This document shows positions 58,823-64,000 of a stretch of 64,000 nt of DNA, piece after piece. The translations under genes were made by a program, and so were the position numbers. Each line of letters begins with the position of its first letter. Positions within the stretch are counted from its first letter, which is position 1. Under the pieces are notes generated by a model. It made no database searches, had not been told where the DNA came from, and saw only the letters and a list, made by a program, of their open reading frames with translations. Location of the stretch: positions 62,001 through 126,000 of the forward strand of contig NDFF03000144.1 in the NCBI GenBank assembly GCA_002150815.3, written 5' to 3'. The stretch comes from Grammothele lineata (lineage: Eukaryota > Basidiomycota > Agaricomycetes > Polyporales > Polyporaceae).

Positions 58823-60535
58823 TTATGCATCGAAAGACGGCACCTCGTGTCCGTGGCTCTCGAGCAGTGCTTGGTATAGCATCGCCCGCTGCCTCCACAA
58901 CTCCTTCTCCTCCTTCTCGCGCTCGACGGACGCCTCTAGGTCTCGCTGGTACTCCAGCTTCCGCTTCCGGCTCCGACGCGCCGCGAGGGTGTTCTGACGA
59001 CGCTTCGCCTCGATGGCGTCCATGTCGTTGGGGTTAACCGACAGATCTTCCTCGAGCTCGTCCTCTTCGAACGCTTGCGACCGCGCACGCTTCTTCTTAA
59101 GGAAAGCGGCTGGGACCTCCTTGCGCGACGTCGCTGAGGGCGTGACGTACGTGCGCTTTTGGATAGGAGCGTCCATGCCGATCAACGCATCCGGGGTGAT
59201 GTTCTTGCGCGTCCCGGTCGGTAGCGACTTGCGCGGACGGCGACCCGGCGTCGACGGCGCCTGCATGGCGGCAGAACGCGGCGAGGGATGAAGGGAAGTG
59301 GGATCGAGCGAGGGGGTAGTCGGCGACGGCATGGTGTACAAGCCATCGAAGTCGAGATGAGGCTGAGGGAGAGGTGGAGCGAGCGGAGCGGCGGACGCCC
59401 CCTTTCGCGGGTCAACGGCGGTGCCGAAGCCCAGGGCGTCGGAGCCGAAAAGGGCGGCATCACCGAGGTCCGGGAACGCATCGGCGTCGAAGATCGCCGG
59501 GCTGGTGAGCATGTCCACGGACATGTCGGCCGACCCGAGTGCAGGCGTGGTGAGGAAATCGTCGAAAGGCGAATCCTCCATCGGCGAGGTCAGGTACTCG
59601 CCGAAGTCGCTTGCCATGCGGAACTCGGGAGACGCTGAGATCGACAGATCAGACGACGGCGAAAAGTCAGGCTCGTCGTCGAACACACCTTGGATCACGT
59701 CCATGATCGCCTGGACGGTGTCAGCGTCTGGGGCGACGTCGTGCATGGGGTTGGCCCGCTCTGGGGCAGACTGGATCTCCTCGGGCTTTTGCTGGAGCAT
59801 GGTCAGGGAGTTGGAGCACAAAGAGGTGAAGTCGAGATCTGTTGTTGAGCTAGACGCGACTGGTGGCGCAGGAGCTGAAGGCGCAGCTGAGGGCGAAACT
59901 GATGCAAACTTGGATGTACGAGGAACCGGGGGGAGAGACTGGGGGATTCCATGATGGGCAGCGAGGGCCGATGTCGAGTGGAAGACCGGGTGAGACGTCC
60001 GTGGACGGGCGTGTGGTGGTGCGTTTACCGAGACATTTTGAGTCTGGAAGTTGCGAGGGAGCGAGAAGCTCTCAAGATCGAAGAAGGCGGGGGAACCATG
60101 ACTGGGGTGGTGGTCCGGGGGGTCGCGTGTAGACGACGCGCTTAGAGGGAAAGGCAGAACATTTCCGCTGCTGTGTTGTGGTGGATAGGGAAACTGGTGG
60201 GAAAACAAGGTTGAGGATGGAGGGGGGTTAAGTTGAGAGGCGTCCGTCGGCAAACCCGCTAACGGAGGGAGGTGTCTGGAATGCGATGGCGGCGAAATCA
60301 GTGGTGTGTTCGCGACGGAGGAGTCATTGCCGTATTGATCCGCCGACGATAGGTGCGCGGTACGAGGGGAGAGAGAGGGAGAGGAAAGCATCGCGTCGTT
60401 CGGACGATGAACCGCCGACTCGAGCTCGGACTGACACTGTTGCCAATTCTGCGTCATGTACGGTATGTTGCGCAATGCAGCGGACGAAGACTCGGGAAAA
60501 CCGGTGGTCGTCGGCGCAGACGGCGTCATGAGCAT
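58823..60535 (-). CDS. GCN4: bZIP transcription factor, Gcn4/CPC-1 type
   Basis: Intronless, 570 codons, ATG at 60535 (MLMTPSAPTTTGFPE), stop 58823-58825. The C-terminus holds the bZIP: basic region KRRQNTLAARRSRKRKLEYQ, then a leucine-zipper-like coiled coil (RDLEASVEREKEEKELWRQR) ending LYQALLESHGHEVPSFDA. The basic region matches the Gcn4 pattern (K-R-x-x-N-T-x-A-A-R-R-S-R). Upstream are acidic, hydrophobic patches (FDDEPDFSPSSDL, FPDLGDAALFG) fitting an activation domain, and Ser/Pro-rich disorder. The family activates amino-acid biosynthesis genes on starvation by binding TGASTCA. Two short uORFs in the leader (listed) suggest translational control of the Gcn4 kind. Confidence 0.9.
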   Translation of the reverse strand: MLMTPSAPTTTGFPESSSAALRNIPYMTQNWQQCQSELESAVHRPNDAMLSSPSLSPRTAHLSSADQYGNDSSVANTPLISPPSHSRHLPPLAGLPTDASQLNPPPSSTLFSHQFPYPPQHSSGNVLPFPLSASSTRDPPDHHPSHGSPAFFDLESFSLPRNFQTQNVSVNAPPHARPRTSHPVFHSTSALAAHHGIPQSLPPVPRTSKFASVSPSAAPSAPAPPVASSSTTDLDFTSLCSNSLTMLQQKPEEIQSAPERANPMHDVAPDADTVQAIMDVIQGVFDDEPDFSPSSDLSISASPEFRMASDFGEYLTSPMEDSPFDDFLTTPALGSADMSVDMLTSPAIFDADAFPDLGDAALFGSDALGFGTAVDPRKGASAAPLAPPLPQPHLDFDGLYTMPSPTTPSLDPTSLHPSPRSAAMQAPSTPGRRPRKSLPTGTRKNITPDALIGMDAPIQKRTYVTPSATSRKEVPAAFLKKKRARSQAFEEDELEEDLSVNPNDMDAIEAKRRQNTLAARRSRKRKLEYQRDLEASVEREKEEKELWRQRAMLYQALLESHGHEVPSFDA

Positions 60536-60617
60536 TGCGCGATCGCAAAAATGCTTAATGACTGGCGGCGGAAAATACGGCGAGACTGAGACGACAGAAA
60601 AGACGAGGACTCACGGA

Positions 60618-60728
60618 CTACGTCAGAGTCAGTTGCTGAGCCCCGAACAGTGCCTTGGACTGTGCGAGGAGAGTAGGTGGTGGTAGGAGGGAGAAGGATG
60701 AACGACGGGGGTGACTCGGAGTGACCAT
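60618..60728 (-). promoter_or_regulatory. uORF 2 of the Gcn4-like gene
   Basis: A 36-codon frame from ATG at 60728 (MVTPSHPRRSSFSLLPPP) to a TAG at 60618-60620, ending 82 nt before the main ATG. No other ATG lies between. Whether it is in the transcript is inferred. Confidence 0.55.
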
Positions 60729-60742
60729 TTGTAGTTCCCGAT

Positions 60743-60817
60743 TCACCGCTTTTCAGACTCAGAGGCGCCCATTGTCCCAACCGGTCCTCGGGCGGTGCCT
60801 GGGAGGCGGCCGCCCAT
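60743..60817 (-). promoter_or_regulatory. uORF 1 of the Gcn4-like gene
   Basis: A 24-codon frame from ATG at 60817 (MGGRLPGTARGPVGTMG) to TGA at 60743-60745, 14 nt before uORF 2. Tandem uORFs precede yeast GCN4 and Neurospora cpc-1. Confidence 0.5.
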
Positions 60818-63800
60818 GTGCTCGTCCTGCTAATTGCACCTTGTCGCCCTCCTCCGCAGCCCGAGCAACTACGGACAGACGTAGAGCAGACCACGTATCT
60901 ACACGTCGAACACGTACTCCAGAGTCCCCCAAGCCCATGCTCGATGTGCTGAGGGCCCCCAACGCCTGCGCACGCAGTGCCCAGTCGCGGAGAGAGGCGC
61001 GCGGCTGAGCTGCGGTCCCGCGGCTCGAGAGCGAGTCAGAATGAGCGTCCGATTCCCATGCCACAGGCAGATATGGCAAGAATCGCCCGCCCGCGCGCTC
61101 CCCCACACCCGCCCATCGCGGCGACACAGCCCCTGCCCCGCCCGCCTTGCCCTGCCCGCCCGACGCCCGACGTTTGCACACGAGGCCGCCCCCTGCCCGC
61201 CCTCGCCGCTTCCTGCGCCGCCTCGTGCCCGCCGTCCCGCCCCCAACCCGCCCTCTTCCCGCTCCCATCCCGCCCGCCCGCCTTCGCCGATGGTGTCGGC
61301 GCGCGCCTCCGCAGTTGAAATTTGCGCTGGTGCCGACTTCCTATCGCCCGACGGCGGCGACGGCGCAATCAGTGCGCCATCCATCGATCGACCCATACAT
61401 TTTCCAACCCTCGTTCGCTCGCCGACGGCCCCCCGCCCCGCCCTCTCCCGCGTCCTGCCCCACCTCACCCGACATCCGGCCGACAGGAACAAGCCCCCGG
61501 CTTGCCGCCAGAATCAATTCCCCACCTGTATAATGAATCACTGCAGCCTAGACCTCTCGTCCGGTCGACTCAATGCCCTCCACGTTCGCCACAATCGTGG
61601 CGGGCGTCGCTGGGCGGCGGGTGCGGTTCTGGCTGGCGTGTCCTCGCCGGCCGCTGTCTGCCGCTGTACCCCGACGTACGTCGGAGCGCCCTCCCGCGGC
61701 GCGTACTGCCACACGAGGGCGCATGATCATGACCTTGGCCGCAAGAAGCAGCTCGACCCGCACCCGCGCCTGCGCCTGCGCCCGCGCGATAGGCCGGATC
61801 TTTCGCTTTCTCAGCAGCCGTTGGGGCAGCAAGGTCCTGTCAAGCTTGAAGCTGACCAACCCCCACCCGCGCTCCTGACTCGAGTTTCGAGAGGGAGCTT
61901 GGAAGCGAGGAGAGCTCCCGGGAACCGCGCAGCGCAGCGCCTTGGGCGCGAACGACGACGTGGACGCATGTGCATGTGCTCGCGCACTGCGGCCGGCATT
62001 GGCAAGTAAAGACGAGCACGACGAGAAACGTGCCTTCTTGGGACGCGGTTCCTCGCAAGCGGATAGGAATGCGACGGGAGGGACAAGGGACCGCGCGCAC
62101 GGCTGTGAGAAGCCTTCCGCGACGCATGAGAGCTCGGGAGAGGGTCTTCCAGGGTCTTCCAGTCTCCTTAGCGGGCGCGATCGCCCAACAAAGTTAACAT
62201 TCGCCGACACAGCCCTCCCCATCCCCGCACGCCGCGACGCGCCGTGTCATGGAGGTGACGACGCGTTGCCGAGCGCGCGAGTGCTAAGCTGCTATGCCCT
62301 GACGATGCCGCGATGGCATCGTAGCGCGCTGTGCGGGCAGGCCGCAGACGCGTCCAGGGGACGAACGATGACGGATACGCGCGCGATGCTCACCAGTGTA
62401 CATTGTCCGACGCACTGTCCAAGAGGTCCCGGTCACGGCCTTCGTCATCACACGCGGCCTCGAGGCAATCGTGGCACGCCACCCTTCCACCGCCTCTGCC
62501 CAACGGCGGCAGTGAACTTGTCTAGCGAGCTGCTCGCAGAGACCGGCGAGAGATGTCCTGTACGAGAGAGCTGATGGCGCCGACCTCGGCGTGCGGGCTG
62601 AGCCTCTTGTGGCACCGCACCCGTCGCCGGTGTATGCAGAGATCCAACGCCCCTCGCGCCGCGCTCGCCCGCACCCTACGACCATCTCGAATCAGCGCGC
62701 AAGAGAACAACAGCACGCACACGACGCTCACCAAAGCCCGCAACCTTCCCCACCAATTTCCGACCAGAACCGCTTTCAAAGAACCCCGACTGCCCGACAG
62801 CCCGACTCCGCGCCGCCCCCGGTCGAAGCCAAAACCACAACGCAGTGGTCACTTCAAGCTCTTCTTCGGCCTCGCCAGCGCTTCTTGCTCGACGAGCGCC
62901 AAACCGCTCCCGACGTCCCGGGCCCGACCGCGTTGGGCACCGAAACGGCTAGCTTGACGTCACTTCGTCGTCGTTGCACACCTCGTCGCGAATAAAATTC
63001 ATCAAAATTCGGAGGAAAAAAGCGCAAAGTCGGAGACACAGAGTTCAAAGGGGGGCAGGAGGAGCAGAGCGGGAAGGGAGGCGTGGGGACGGGGTGCGCG
63101 CAAGGGGAGCGGCGGCGGCTCTCGCGTTCTGGTCGTATATATTTGCGGGGAGGCCGGGAGCGGCGGTTGAGTCAGTGGGGTTCCGAATCGGGCGTCCCGA
63201 TCACGCCTTGAGTCACCCACGTGGCGGCCGCACGCCCGCCGCGGCCCCGAATTGGCAGTGGGCCGACTCCAGCCTCGTACCCGACCGTTCGGGTCCTGCG
63301 TCGGCCGTGCCCAGTGCGACCTGCGATGAGTCCAGTCGCGACCGGGTGCTGCGCAGTGCCCGAATCGTCCGTCGGACGAACTCACATGGGTCGATGTTAC
63401 GACTGGGATTGGGGTCATGCGACGGTACTCCCGTAAACCAAGCATTCAAAGTGAGTCCCCTGTGCATCGCGAAGTCCGGATTAACGGCGAAGTAACGCAA
63501 GAGTGTCTAACATTGGTGTTAGGAACTTCGCTGCGGAGAATAGTAGCAGACATATAATTACTTGACCCTTACCGGCATGTCGCACGCACACGTTAGCAGT
63601 GGTAAGCACGCTCTTGAGACTCCGCATTCATACGAGCTTGTACTGACGCGTCACCGCTATAACAGGCACTTGCATGCGCTTTCTATCGTGTAGATTCTCG
63701 AGTGATCATCCGAAAATGGCCCATTGAGCCGTCGAGGAGCGTCGTCAAGCCCGCTCTCTCTCAAGTCATGATGTATGACCTTGGAGAACGATGACCCACC

Positions 63801-64000
63801 CCCTCTCCGATTCCCGAACGGCAAACGAAGGGCGTCACACCGGCACCGAGCCCTGGGTGAGCCCGATGGGTCAGAAGTCGTCTGATAGTTACCCATTATC
63901 GCTGCATTATGTTCAAAACAAGCCGTCTACGACTATGAGAGGTATCGACCCCTATTCAGGGGATATTACTGACCGGGGGACGGATACGGCCAAGGACTGA
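60818..64000. other. 3.2-kb region without a supported gene
   Basis: GC-rich, with overlapping Arg/Pro/Ala-rich frames on several frames that look non-coding. A minus-strand frame from an ATG near 60938 could be a third, longer uORF. A TATATATTT element occurs near 63135, and two Gcn4-type sites lie nearby. The right end of the window shows nothing recognisable. Confidence 0.5.
63168..63215. promoter_or_regulatory. Two Gcn4-type TGAGTCA sites
   Basis: Perfect TGAGTCA at 63168-63174 and 63209-63215, 41 bp apart. They lie about 2.6 kb upstream of the Gcn4-like gene, so they may serve it by autoregulation or serve a gene beyond the window. Confidence 0.4.

Noticed and set aside
61041..62009. 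322-codon frame in the right-hand region
   Set aside because: Low-complexity Pro/Arg/Ala content, competing frames on the other strand, no start context or domain.

Overview
The window looks like nuclear DNA of a filamentous basidiomycete, most likely an agaricomycete of polypore type. Protein-coding genes carry many short GT-AG introns (about 45-80 nt), coding sequence is GC-rich, and the conserved proteins (HOS3-type deacetylase, Sen54, Gut2, histone H3, Rpc11, Gda1, a Gcn4/CPC-1-type bZIP) are fungal in style. The lineage is inferred from gene style, not from a marker gene.

Left part (1-18.7 kb) is accessory and mobile-element-like. A HECT-like ubiquitin ligase gene (2344-6017, +) faces a 2-oxoglutarate/Fe(II) dioxygenase gene of probable TET/JBP type (6330-8444, -). 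A 63-nt near-perfect hairpin, a CGTACGA-rich stretch, nested palindromes and a pyrimidine-rich tract follow. Then come two decayed genes of the same metabolic branch point, quinolinate phosphoribosyltransferase (10764-11643, +) and an aminocarboxymuconate-semialdehyde decarboxylase-like amidohydrolase (11822-13234, -). Next is a divergent pair: an unknown gene (13945-15350, -) and a DDE integrase/transposase with an intact D-D-E triad (15542-17536, +). A 21-bp minisatellite closes the region.

The middle (about 18.7-30.6 kb) is a roughly 12-kb gene desert. I see no convincing gene there, only one possible relic exon. A hypothetical gene follows at 30573-31274 (-).

The right part (31.7-60.5 kb) is a dense, conserved euchromatic block. 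In order it holds a HOS3-like deacetylase (-), RING protein (+), small hydrophilic protein (+), mitochondrial S-adenosylmethionine carrier (-), tRNA-splicing endonuclease subunit Sen54 (+), F-box-like protein (-), mitochondrial FAD glycerol-3-phosphate dehydrogenase (+), histone H3 (-), a basidiomycete-type hypothetical protein (+), RNA polymerase III subunit Rpc11 (-), a second F-box-like protein (+), SPRY protein (-), guanosine diphosphatase (-) and a Gcn4/CPC-1 bZIP regulator (-) with two upstream ORFs. Several of these are divergent pairs sharing 190-380 bp promoters. The last 3.2 kb holds no gene I can support, only two Gcn4-type TGAGTCA sites.

Most notable points: the HECT + TET/JBP-like pair near an integrase; paired decay of two kynurenine/NAD branch enzymes; a 7-nt microexon needed to complete the Rpc11 zinc ribbon; a histone H3 tail whose ARK(T) motif is shifted by one residue; and tandem uORFs on the Gcn4-like gene.
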